A stretch of DNA of 64,000 bases, taken from assembly GCA_001939145.1 (NCBI GenBank), contig LSRX01000048.1:246210-310209 (forward strand), given 5' to 3'. Both the position numbers and the translations under genes were made by a program. Below, in pieces: positions 35,502 through 44,502 of this stretch. Positions within the stretch are counted from its first letter, which is position 1. Each line of letters starts with the position of its first letter. Under the pieces are notes generated by a model. The model did no database searches, was not told the DNA's origin, and was given only the letters and a program-made list of their open reading frames with translations. Source of the DNA: Symbiodinium microadriaticum. Its lineage: Eukaryota > Sar > Dinophyceae > Suessiales > Symbiodiniaceae.

Positions 35502-35630
35502 TCAATGCAGCGCACACGACAGCTTTTTGGCCATCGACTTTAGTCCGCTTGAGCCAACCGTCGGTTGACCGCTGGTTGTTGCAAGCACATGCATACTGAT
35601 GGTTTGGGAAGGCATCCGAACAGAAACACA
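35481..35630 (-). repeat. 5' LTR of the copia element
   Basis: 150 bp, identical to the 3' LTR. It is followed on the plus strand by CTAG, the duplicated target site. It carries the spliced-leader-like decamer at 35548-35557. Confidence 0.93.
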
Positions 35631-35634
35631 CTAG

Positions 35635-36085
35635 GACCCGACAAGCGATTTCAAACAGACTGAAGGCTTGACTTCCAAGTGTTCTGGGTCGGGTCCCGAA
35701 AATGCGATTTCCAAGTGATCCGGGCCTCAAAAAGAAATTTGACAGTGATTTGGGACTTCCGAACGTGATTTCAAAGTGATTTTTGGCTTGCCAAAATGAT
35801 TTCAGAGTGATTAGCGAGTTGCACATTAGAGCTCCGAGGATTTTGCATACCTTGAAAGGAGTCACTAAGGTGTGCTTCAGAGATAGTGAGTCTATTGAAT
35901 CCGTGCTTGAGACGGAAACCTGCGTGCACCCCTCCTTCCGATCACTTTGATTTCACTTTTCGCCCGGCCAACGTTCACTTTTTTCCGTTTCCCAAATCAC
36001 TGTCAAATCACTTGTTAAACACTTTTCAGGACACTTGGAATCGGCTTTTCGAGACCCGGGTTTTTGCGAGCATTTTTGCAAGTCA
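35635..36085. repeat. Fold-back minisatellite, right copy
   Basis: Forward AAGTGATTT units (about 35640-35820) are followed by a core that aligns with the left copy (TGCACATTAGAGCTCCGAGGATTTTGCATAC versus TGCGCATTGGATCTCCTAGG-ATTTGCATAC). Reverse AAATCACTT units continue to about 36085. Confidence 0.7.
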
Positions 36086-36313
36086 CTTTGCATCCAAAAA
36101 AATAGTGAGCATTTTCCAATGGTTGCCAGCAGTCCGACGTCCCAAGTTGGGGCGTTCAGGACTTCGTTCGAGCTACAGTGTGGTGCGTGCAGCACTTCGT
36201 GGGATGCAGAGGAAGGAGAAGGAATTGCTGCACTCACAGGTTCTTCGGATGAAGCTACAGCTGTAAGCTGATCCCACTGACTCGATCTTGGTGGCCCTGG
36301 GTGTCTGAAACCT

Positions 36314-36604
36314 TTAGCCATAGATTTGTCCATCGCCTTTGCCATAGGCTTTCCGAAGGTGTTCCGCCGTCAGCTTCTCAAAGGCGTGAGGGTCCTCTCG
36401 CATCACAGGTTGTAAGCTCATGCAGATTCACCCATCCGGTAGCTTCCAACTTGCCAAGCGCTCGAAGCAGGGACCGGATTGCATCTCAGGACGCTCCATT
36501 TGCCAAACAGCTGACACCATCGCCTGGAGCAGTGGCAGCACAGGCGTCTGCTGCAGCGTCTGGGTCAGCTCCTTGGGCTGCTCCTGACTTCTCTTCTCCG
36601 ACAT
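36314..36604 (-). pseudogene. Small ORF pair separated by one in-frame TGA
   Basis: ATG at 36604 opens a 58-codon frame (LTQTLQQTPVLPLLQAMV, PCFERLASWKLPDG) ending in TGA at 36430-36428. The same frame then continues for 38 codons (MREDPHAFEKLTAEHLRKAY) to TAA at 36314. Both halves are protein-like, so the TGA is probably a nonsense mutation in one gene. A recoded stop is an alternative. A second frame downstream (FRHPGPPRSSQWDQLTAVAS, to about 36110) also looks coding and suggests a further frameshift. Family unknown. Confidence 0.35.
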
Positions 36605-37175
36605 GAGCGGTTTGGAACACGGGCCGAAATTCTCTTGAAAGGAATCGCTGAATCACGATGCGGCACCGGTGCAGATGCAGTCAGAGCTGCATCAGCTATA
36701 TCACCAGCAGGTGCTCACTTCCGTTTCATGTCCCTCATCTGCCCACCAGCAGCCTCATGCACCAAGAAATTCCAAAATGCTCGAGCAGGCTAACCGAGCT
36801 CCCCCAAAGCCCTTCAAGCAATCAGTTTGCCCACCCTCTCATTGTTGGCTGCGGCTTCAAAATGACTAGTTCGCTGGCCACAGTGCCACGAGACTGACAT
36901 GGCGACAACTCTTGCTTTTCTTTTCCGTCTTATCCGGCTCTTCCTCTGCAATGCAGGCACCACACTTGCTGTTCCCGTGCACCACGACGGTTTCATAACT
37001 TACTTTGACGCCCTCCTCGAGCTATCGTCCTGCCCGAAAGCCGGAATCCTGAGGCCAAGACCTAAACACAGGTGCGGCCGATAAATGGGAAGCAGTGCCG
37101 CCAAACATGTATGTAATTTAGTGGTGGTTCTTGTCCTTAGCCGTTTTCGTCGATCTCCAGACTCGTGGCTGGTGA
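36605..37175. other. Gene-poor stretch
   Basis: A plus-strand 61-codon frame at 36899-37084 starts with a hydrophobic segment (MATTLAFLFRLIRLFLC) that could be a signal peptide. There is no other support. Confidence 0.3.
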
Positions 37176-37361
37176 CTAGTGGCTGGTGACTACCGCGATA
37201 TGACATGATTCATGCGAGTGGAGTTCCAAGATCATTCTGTGGCTGCTGCCGACGTCCTCGAGGCAAGCAAAGTCTGCAACGCGCTCCAGGGCAGCGAGCT
37301 CGAAGGCATTAACCTCGCAGCTTGCCGGGTCCACTTTTACGGGTTTAAACACCGCCCACAT
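37176..37361 (-). CDS. Hypothetical protein or terminal exon, 61 codons
   Basis: ATG to TAG frame with protein-like composition and G/C-rich third positions: VKVDPASCEVNAFELAALER, then VADFACLEDVGSSHRMILEL and a His-rich tail. It may be the last exon of a gene. No family recognised and no upstream exon linked. Confidence 0.3.
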   Translation of the reverse strand: MWAVFKPVKVDPASCEVNAFELAALERVADFACLEDVGSSHRMILELHSHESCHIAVVTSH

Positions 37362-38243
37362 TACAGAGTCAGAGCATGTTGAAGATGGAGACGCTCAAGA
37401 TGTCAATTGTCAGCGCAGGTAAAGTTCTGTCTTTGATATAGACGCTATTCTCGCAAGGCCTGTTGCAATTAGCAGACAACCGAAACAAATAACTAAATAC
37501 TCTACGGCTACACGTGCTCATCTTTGACGGGGACTAGCAGCAACAGAGGACAAGACGAGTATTTTCTTGCGGAACTAGCAGAAACTGAACCGAGGACATG
37601 TAAGAATAATTATACTATTTTACTATAATGAAAGCCCCTAAACCCTAAAAGCTTAAAAACCACTAAGCACGTCTAAACCCACACTGTAGAATCAAAAAGT
37701 ACCCGGCCAGAAATCGTGAGACGTGCAAACCACAGAACGTCAGAACCTTGAGAAAAACGGCTTTGCTCGCATCCTGCAGGTGAACAAATGAACAAAGTCG
37801 CTACGGGGCATGAAGAGCGTATATATGCATGTGCGAGTATGCATTTTGTGTCTCTGTGTGTGTGTATGTATATACACAGAAATGTGTACATTTATGCGTG
37901 TGTATGTATTTTTCGCCATCATGTTCATGTTCATGGGGCTCCCTACGCGTGCAGCCCCCCACAGTGTGCTGCAAAGATTTTTTGCGTGCTGCCTCAGCAG
38001 AGCGCAGAAAGCTGAGGTGGAATGCAATGTTTTGATCAAGCCCAGATTCTGCTAAGCCTTTAAAAAACACTGAGCATTCATCAAGAACATGCGTGCTGCG
38101 TCGGTTTGAATACATGCGTGCTGCCTCAACTTCTCCTTGGATCGAAAGGTGGAGCGCAAATCATTGTAATTAGCGCGAAAGTCGAGGCAGCATGCTCAGG
38201 GAGGCCTTTGACAGACGGTGTATGTTATGAACATATATGCAGC
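37362..38243. other. Gene-poor stretch with telomere-like words and TGTA repeats
   Basis: CCCTAAACCCTAAAAG at 37626-37645 is telomere-like. 37838-37905 is a degenerate TGTA/TGTG tract. No gene supported. Confidence 0.45.
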
Positions 38244-38262
38244 ATATGTATGTATGTATGTA

Positions 38263-38325
<63 letters not shown>

Positions 38326-38342
38326 GTCTGTCTGTCTGTCTC
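38244..38342 (+). repeat. (TATG)n(TCTG)n microsatellite
   Basis: Four to five TATG units followed by about 19 TCTG units with one interruption. Confidence 0.95.
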
Positions 38343-38354
38343 CCCCAATGGTTG

Positions 38355-38505
38355 GTATCCCTTCCCCCGTGGTGCTGTGTGGTTCGGGATTTGGGTCTGC
38401 TTGGAGTCCCGCCCCCCTGTGGTGTGGTGCGGTTCGGGGTTTGGGTCTGCTCTCAGTCCCTCTGCCCCCCTGTGGTGTGGCGTGGTGTGGTTCGCAGTTT
38501 GGCGC
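38355..38505 (+). repeat. Minisatellite, about three copies
   Basis: The motif CCCCCTGTGGTGTGGTGCGGTTCGGGGTTTGGGTCTGC recurs three times with period about 50-60 bp and some divergence. Confidence 0.8.
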
Positions 38506-38520
38506 CCTGGGTGTTAACGA

Positions 38521-38690
38521 AATCGTCATCATCATCATCATCACCAACATTATCATGATCATGATCATGATCATCATTGATCATCATTATCATCATCATC
38601 ATCATCGCCGTCGTCATCGTCAGCATCATCATCATTCTCCTCATCCTCATGTTCATCATCCCCATTGTCATCGTCATCATCATGACTCAT
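38521..38690 (+). repeat. (ATC)n trinucleotide repeat
   Basis: ATC/TCATC-rich tract with interspersed ATGATC palindromes. Confidence 0.93.
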
Positions 38691-38770
38691 CTTCATTTCT
38701 TGGGTCAACTGCCACAGGAAGCGGGTCTGACAGGACGCGATCCTGGTGACAGTTGCATTTCAATACCCTC

Positions 38771-39049
38771 ATGGCAGAGTCCACAGCGTCCGCTGTCACA
38801 AGGATCAGGTGTGTTGGGGACGATATTCTCGAGATAGCTGATGGTTTTGGGGCCGCCATGTGGGAGAAGCGGGCAGAGTCACAGGGATTCGGCATATGTG
38901 GACCTGGGCGTGCCCGGGGGGGGGAGGTCGAGGACCGGGATCATAGATATCAGCATTGCATAAAAGATAGTATTGACATGCTGGCGGAAGTTGATGTGCG
39001 TATATGCTTATACCGAACACATGTACAATGGCTACCTTATACATTCTGA
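38771..39049 (+). CDS. Hypothetical protein, 92 codons
   Basis: ATG at 38771 and TGA at 39049, just after the ATC repeat. The product looks protein-like in its first half (MAESTASAVTRIRCVGDDIL, IADGFGAAMWEKRAESQ) with a Gly/Arg hinge and a mixed tail (KDSIDMLAEVDVRICLYRT). The minus strand is also open but less convincing. No family recognised. Confidence 0.3.
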   Translation: MAESTASAVTRIRCVGDDILEIADGFGAAMWEKRAESQGFGICGPGRARGGEVEDRDHRYQHCIKDSIDMLAEVDVRICLYRTHVQWLPYTF

Positions 39050-39895
39050 ATTCATGCACGCCTTTGTCTTTGACTGCACATGCATTTTCAAACCATTCCT
39101 GCTGTCGTGCGTTAGACTCAAGCCGGAAAGATTCGTCAATGCTCATGGGGGGGCTTCGGGCCAACAAAATCCTGAACCTTGTGTTACAAAAGAATTTGCA
39201 GCCATGATGCAAGGACGTCTGACTCGAAGTTTAAGGCCAACTTGCTGCGCAGGAAGGAGAACTCTAAGATCTTCTTGAGGGCATTGCCTGAGGCTTTCAT
39301 GGGAGTATTTATTCTTGCCTTTTCGGCATTAACTCGCGGACTAGCCGACTAGCCACACCAAGTTCCACATGTCTCTCTGCAAACGACGCACAGCTGCCGT
39401 AACACCGAATTTTCAGAGACACCGAACAACCCTGGCTCCGAGTGAGACAGTTCGATGTTCGACGGAATATTCAATCAATCATTGACAACGACGACAGGGG
39501 CACCAGTAAATAGCGACGACAAGCATGGCAGCAGCATGATTGCTTCTTGGAAATGACAGTGGTACGTGCTGGTTCTTGCTCACGGTCTCTGCCAGGTCGC
39601 AGAACAAAAGGAGCAGGATGCAAACACACGGTCGGGCCAGAAGGATCCGTGTCTCCTACAAGGGCATTGGGGTTCAGGATTTCCAGGGGTGTACGAACAG
39701 GATCGGGTGCGGTGCCCGGCAAAGGGAGGACTTTGGGATGTCAAGCTTGGCCTTTTAACGGCTAGGATCTGGAATGATTGAAGCTTAGGCTCCCCATGCA
39801 GCTATTCCTACTATGCCAAAATCACGACCGCCGAGGTCGCTCCGGCTATAAATACTCATTTAAGACGGATGAAGTTCATATTACTATTGCGCCAA
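39050..39895. other. Gene-poor stretch
   Basis: 39540-39781 is open in all three plus-strand frames for about 70 codons, so no frame can be preferred. Confidence 0.3.
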
Positions 39896-40324
39896 TCACC
39901 GCTCCAACTGCGCACTGCAACTAGTCAGTGTAATCTTCAGGTCCGGTGTTGATTGTGCCAACTGCAGTACATTCGCCCTCAGATATCGGATTGACCGATG
40001 CCGGAGGTAGACCCAACGCTTGGCAGCTGTAAGGTTGCAGGTGCCAAGCTGAACATGCTGGCGCTGCAAGAAACATCAAGCGAAATAAATATGGGAAGAT
40101 ATGAAATCCGTATTAAACAAACTTGTACGAAACGCTTTAGTATGACATGACAATGTCGGAACCACATCTTCGACATGGTTACCATATATGTGTCGTCATA
40201 TCCCTGGTCTGCAACCATGTTTTCGAGCTGGTCGCAACGATTACAGCCAAACCACATTCTTTCCCACAGTTCTTCTTGAGGATTGCTCGGGGGAACCATA
40301 ACTGCGACAACAGCAGCATGAATC
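39896..40324 (-). CDS. Two-exon gene end, function unknown
   Basis: Exon 40324-40183 follows a CCACAG acceptor and reads MVPPSNPQEELWERMWFGC, NRCDQLENMVADQGYDDTYM, ending before a GTAACC donor. Removing 40182-40064 (119 bp, GT...AG, acceptor TTTCTTGCAG) joins it in phase 0 to 40063-39896. That exon reads HVQLGTCNLTAAKRWVYLRH and RYLRANVLQLAQSTPDLKI, then TGA. The strong acceptor and phase match support a real gene end. A CxxC pair (CNRC) is present. Family unknown; upstream exons not found. Confidence 0.4.
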
Positions 40325-40841
40325 CTGTGGCGGACTCCACCACGAGAAGTTCACCGCCCAAGCGCAGATCACGGAGCAAGCTGCGCGCTCCTCCTTGAAG
40401 AGAATTCCATTCCTGGGGTCTTGAACGGAAAGGTTTAGGGTTTCGGCGCTTGCACTCGGACAATCCAGGCGAGGCATGCGGTCTTAAGTCGGCTGATGTG
40501 AAACTGAATTTGACTACTAGAAGCGGAACAAAGAGCCTAGACAGCAGTACAACAACCTGCTAAGCGGGGACGGTCCCTCTCCCACCAGCGCAAATCCTGT
40601 GACTCAAGAACTTACCCTAGTTCAGGACATTGGGGCAACATCTACACTGGATCACTCTCAAGGGGCTCGGGTGGAGTGAGGGTGCGATCAAACCTTAGTA
40701 GAGCCGGAAGATTAGGCTGGGCTTATAAGAGGCTGGACGCCCCAGGTACTAGAGCCCATTTTGGACTCCTAAGTTCATTACGCCCGAAACAAAGTCGTGC
40801 CCGAGGGGAATATCCCCAGACTCCAATGACAGGACGTACAG

Positions 40842-40940
40842 TGTAGAGGGTTTTAGACTCTCGCGACTCGGGCAGTGCAGGCGAGGATGGTCCATGGTTC
40901 GCACAGGGGGGGCACGTGTGGCCTCATGTCGGCTCTACTC
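40842..40940 (+). repeat. Dispersed repeat R1, copy 2
   Basis: Contains TAGAGGGTTTTAGACTCTCG then GCAGGCGAGGATGGTCCATGG. Closest to copy 3, 270 bp downstream. Confidence 0.65.
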
Positions 40941-41109
40941 AGTACTCCAATCCCTCATTCCCTCCAAAGTCGCAGCCAACATGACTCCATTCAAGCATTC
41001 ATGCAACAAACACACCGGCTCTATGGAGGGTAAGAGACCGCAGCTCTTCTCTAGCTCAAGCTTGCTCGCCAAAGCAGTCAACACAGTTGGAGGAGGCTAA
41101 GGGGCCAGA

Positions 41110-41200
41110 TATGCAGTAGAGGGTTTAGACTCTCGCAACTCGGGCAATGCAGGCGAGGTTGGTCCATGGATCGCAGGGGAGGCAGGGTCTAGGGTTAGGC
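41110..41200 (+). repeat. Dispersed repeat R1, copy 3
   Basis: Contains TAGAGGGTTTAGACTCTCGC then GCAGGCGAGGTTGGTCCATGG. Confidence 0.65.
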
Positions 41201-41201
41201 T

Positions 41202-41525
41202 GTGCTGGAAGCATTTGGAAGGCTCCGAGCTTGTATAGGTCAAGCCAGGGCTCAGATAGAGAACCATCTCTGCCTTTCCCAGCTCTTTCGAGTGTCGGGC
41301 ATTGGCTTCGCTGTTCTTTTCACGATTATCAGGAGTGAGGAGCCGGGTGTTAACAAGCATCCTCTGGTTTTCGGAACTCTGCATCGGCCAAAGACCAAAG
41401 ACCAGCAGGTACCCATCCCTCAGAAAGTCATGAGACCCATCTCCGCCTTTCGCAAGCCTCTTCGCCGCGCAAAGCGCAAAGCAACCATGGTAAGGACTTG
41501 GAAGAGAAAGCCGAGAATGAGATAG
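41202..41525 (+). CDS. Hypothetical basic protein, 107 codons
   Basis: Continuous frame to TAG at 41525. The listed start is a TTG/CTG-type codon within an open frame, so the true start or acceptor is uncertain. The first part is amphipathic (FGRLRACIGQARAQIENHL) with a hydrophobic patch (SGIGFAVLFTIIRS). The tail is very basic (FRKPLRRAKRKATMVRTWKR). Donor-like GTACCC and GTAAGG sites sit inside, so it may be more than one exon. No family recognised. Confidence 0.3.
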   Translation: MLEAFGRLRACIGQARAQIENHLCLSQLFRVSGIGFAVLFTIIRSEEPGVNKHPLVFGTLHRPKTKDQQVPIPQKVMRPISAFRKPLRRAKRKATMVRTWKRKPRMR

Positions 41526-42778
41526 CCTGGGAGCTTCAGTGAAGCCAAAGACTTTAAGTTCCGGCTATTACGATGTGTAATGTGTTTAGGCTTAAACAAG
41601 CTGAACTACGAAGTTAATTTCTCTATATCTGCACGCGTGACGAGGCTGAAACAGGTAGGGCAGGTTTGGGAAAGTGATACGTTCCACTGTTCCATACTAG
41701 ATGACCAGTGTTTGTACCGTGCCGTAGAAGGGCTACTACACGAAGTGCTGCTGATCATGATGCTCTTGCACATCACCGAGCCAGTCACGTAGAAACTGCA
41801 CAGCACACGGTCTGAAGACGCCAGGCAGTGGCGTTCTGATATTTTCCCAAGTGGCTGAGACTCGCAGCGGACGCATGTGTCAGAAGAGTCCGAGCTTGCC
41901 TTCGTCTACAGTTCAAAGTGCAGTTTCTGGACTCAGCCTTTTAGATGCTGATGGGTATTCTCAGGTCATGTTACCTTCATCACTGACATTCTACTTCCCC
42001 AGGGGAGTTGTTGCTAAAGGGCTATGTGGGTTCTTACACGCTTCTTGCTCTTCGGTGGCTTTCAACGACATCTTCCGCAGAAGCTCCCCAGCTCTGGCAT
42101 ACAACTAGCACACGATGAAGGGAGTCTGACTCGGGCTACTGCAGAATGCGCGTTTCCTCGAGTCTCTTAGCATCGATACGCCGCTCATTTACTGAATCTC
42201 AAGTACGAGCTTCGAATGTCCCAAGCCAAACCACTATGAACCTGCCAGGTGTAGTTCCAAAAAGCTATCATACATCATTGTCACCATGATGGTCTGCAAC
42301 ACCACGGTCACTGCCAACGACACTCGGGACCCCCAGCACTGAGAGGTGTTTATGCTCTATAGGTGTAATTAGTGTGCCGCGCACATGTATTCGGAACTTT
42401 CGCGTTAGGCAGCGAAGCCTTCACCGTTAGCATGTGTCTGCCGGAAATTTGCGTTGTCGGCTTTTGAAGCCATGGCATTCCTCATGTTTAACGTTTGCTT
42501 GCGCAGTGCGGGTATGGCTGCCAACCTTGGCACAGCCCGCGTTTACCATGCGGCAGGCGGCGAGCCGGCAGCCTGCTCCAGGCATATAATCTACTATAAT
42601 ATACGATAATATACTATAGATATACTATACTTGACTATAATCTACTAAAATTATGCGTAGCAGTAGCAGTAGCAGCGGCAGGAGCAGTAATCGGCGTCTG
42701 CTGGGAAGGCTCTCCGAGCACGTGGCCGAAAACCACCCGAACTCAAGTCCACCCAAGCCCCGCAAATCCAAACCTTAA
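41526..42778. other. Gene-poor stretch
   Basis: An 85-codon plus-strand frame lies at 41851-42108 without recognisable content. 42580-42655 is an AT-rich tract of TATACTATAATA-type words. Confidence 0.35.
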
Positions 42779-42841
42779 AGGCCCTACTTACACGTATCCC
42801 CAAAGCTCCCTGAATCCACAAACCCCAAAGACGAGCTGCTC

Positions 42842-43003
42842 ATGTGGCGTTATGTGATGGAAGCGCCCGTTCTTCATCCTCTTCGGCTCCGCTGTCAGCG
42901 TGAAGAGCTGGGCCCAAGTTCGGGGTTCAGGATGAGAATGAATCGCATCATGACCCTTTCACAGGAACCACAAGTTAAGTGCAGCCGCCATTTTTGGTGC
43001 TAG
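42842..43003 (+). CDS. Hypothetical small ORF, 53 codons
   Basis: ATG at 42842, TAG at 43003; the frame is open back to about 42779, so it may be an exon. The product reads RYVMEAPVLHPLRLRCQREE then a Met/Arg-rich tail. No family recognised. Confidence 0.25.
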   Translation: MWRYVMEAPVLHPLRLRCQREELGPSSGFRMRMNRIMTLSQEPQVKCSRHFWC

Positions 43004-43226
43004 GGCTCCTCCTTAAGGACTTGAAGGTTAAGCTTGGATCAGTGCAGCGTTGTTGCCGCTTCTGGTAATGACAAGACTGCAGTGATCATGGGCTTGTGCG
43101 TTGTCCTGCTGATCATGTGTACTCTTCGTGCATCCATGTTTAGATTTTGATCTCCTGCCTTGTGTCGCCTCTTTTTCTGCGTGTACTGGCGCATCCCTGG
43201 GGTCTAAAGGCGACTAGGGCAGGCAC

Positions 43227-43333
43227 TGACAGCAACAGCGACGGCAACAATAGCAAAAACAAGAACACTGCCGCCACCACCACCACCACCACCACCACCA
43301 ACAACAGCAACAACAACAGCAACAACATCAGCC

Positions 43334-43415
<82 letters not shown>

Positions 43416-43515
43416 CAAGACCTCGGCACCAGCACCACCACAACCATCAACAAGAACCACAACCACAAGCACAGCCAGGACGACGACGACAATGCCAAAG
43501 AACAACCAGCAAGTA
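43227..43515 (+). repeat. (CAG)n / CAN triplet tract
   Basis: CAG runs (43332-43412) within a longer CAR/CAN-rich region. It gives artefactual poly-Ser, poly-Ala or poly-Leu frames. Confidence 0.93.
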
Positions 43516-43882
43516 ACCAGCAGCCAGCAACCGCCAACAACCGCAAGAACAGCAACTGTGACGCTCATCGTGGCAACGGCCATCATCCATCCCAATCGTC
43601 ATCATCACCCTCACCGTCATCTAGGAAGCCGGCAGGCGAGAAAGGGGCCAAGGAGAATCACGGTCTTGACAATCCTGCAGGTTGTGGGCTTCAAGGCGCT
43701 TCAGAGGTCACGGGCCGGGCCCCTGCCTTCTTACGCTCAAAGCGCTTCAGAGTGCACGGGGGCTAGATCATTCCACTAGACAGGCGGGGCTGGTCAAAGT
43801 CTCTTGTGCTTCAAGTAACAGAGCTGCGTGTTCTGCGCATGTCGTGTTGTGGCAGAGACCAAACCGGTCTTGCCGCTCTGGA

Positions 43883-44086
43883 TCAGGGAGGGACATCAAA
43901 CGCTCCCTTTGTAGTAGCTGTCCTCCAGGGTCGGATGGCAGCCTGTGCAGCTGCCTGCAAGCCGTCCCAAGATAAGTCATCGTCGATGTGTTCCAAGTAT
44001 TCGAACCTCGGCCGAGCCCGTGGCGAAGGCAATATGAGGCAGGAGTCAGAAGGGTAGAATCCGAGGGCTTGGGCAGTTCCCAACAA
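43883..44086 (-). CDS. Exon-like ORF downstream of the ankyrin gene
   Basis: The frame ends in TGA at 43883 and contains FEYLEHIDDDLSWDGLQAAA and QAAIRPWRTATTKGAFDVPP. A CCGAG acceptor-like site precedes FEYLEH. It lies on the same strand just downstream of the ankyrin gene, so it could be an alternative 3' exon using the GTAGAT donor near 44540. It could also be independent. A longer competing frame (43768-44343) overlaps it. Confidence 0.28.
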   Translation of the reverse strand: MLGTAQALGFYPSDSCLILPSPRARPRFEYLEHIDDDLSWDGLQAAAQAAIRPWRTATTKGAFDVPP

Positions 44087-44502
44087 GCCGAGGTCTCACG
44101 TTTCGCGCTGCACGCGACCAATGGTGACCCAACTCCCTCACACAGGCGACTTAGTCGCAGCCTGTACTTTTGAAAGCTGTAAATGACATGTGCTAACCTC
44201 ATTGGAGTGCAGCCTGTGAAACATATCAAATTCGCAAGGTCACCAAAACTGTTGAAAAGCAAAAAGCATGCTATGTTGGCACATGCTTGCGGTGCCATTG
44301 TTACTGCCATAGACGCACAAAGTGCCAAATCTGGACAGGGCATTGAGAAAACTCATGCTGCTGTATATCGGAGAATGATTCAATGAACGTTGCGTCGTGG
44401 AATTTGTAGGAAAGCAAGGTTAACTGGCATTCTGAATGGCGTGCACATTGGCTTCGGATGTTGTCGGCAGCAGACCGTTGCAGCCGAGACTTCCAGGCCT
44501 CT

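Larger units (their letters stand above)
26989..35630 (-). mobile_element. Complete Ty1/copia LTR retrotransposon
   Basis: An 8642-bp element on the minus strand. It is bounded by two identical 150-bp direct repeats that start TG and end CA, and flanked by a 4-bp CTAG on each side. The internal region has a tRNA-type primer-binding site next to the 5' LTR and one long polyprotein frame. Domain order is gag, protease, integrase, reverse transcriptase, RNase H, which defines copia rather than gypsy. An additional overlapping ORF encodes zinc fingers. Identical LTRs and an intact frame indicate a young, possibly still mobile copy. It is inserted between two diverged fold-back minisatellite copies. 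Confidence 0.95.

Noticed and set aside
38170-38749. 135-170 codon frames over the TCTG and ATC repeats
   Set aside because: Repeat translation with Cys-Val-Leu-Ser and Ile/His runs.
43140-43779. 151- and 210-codon frames over the CAG tract
   Set aside because: Low-complexity triplet repeat; no unique protein sequence.
43768-44343. 191-codon minus-strand frame
   Set aside because: Composition is irregular and a shorter overlapping frame (43883-44086) is more protein-like.
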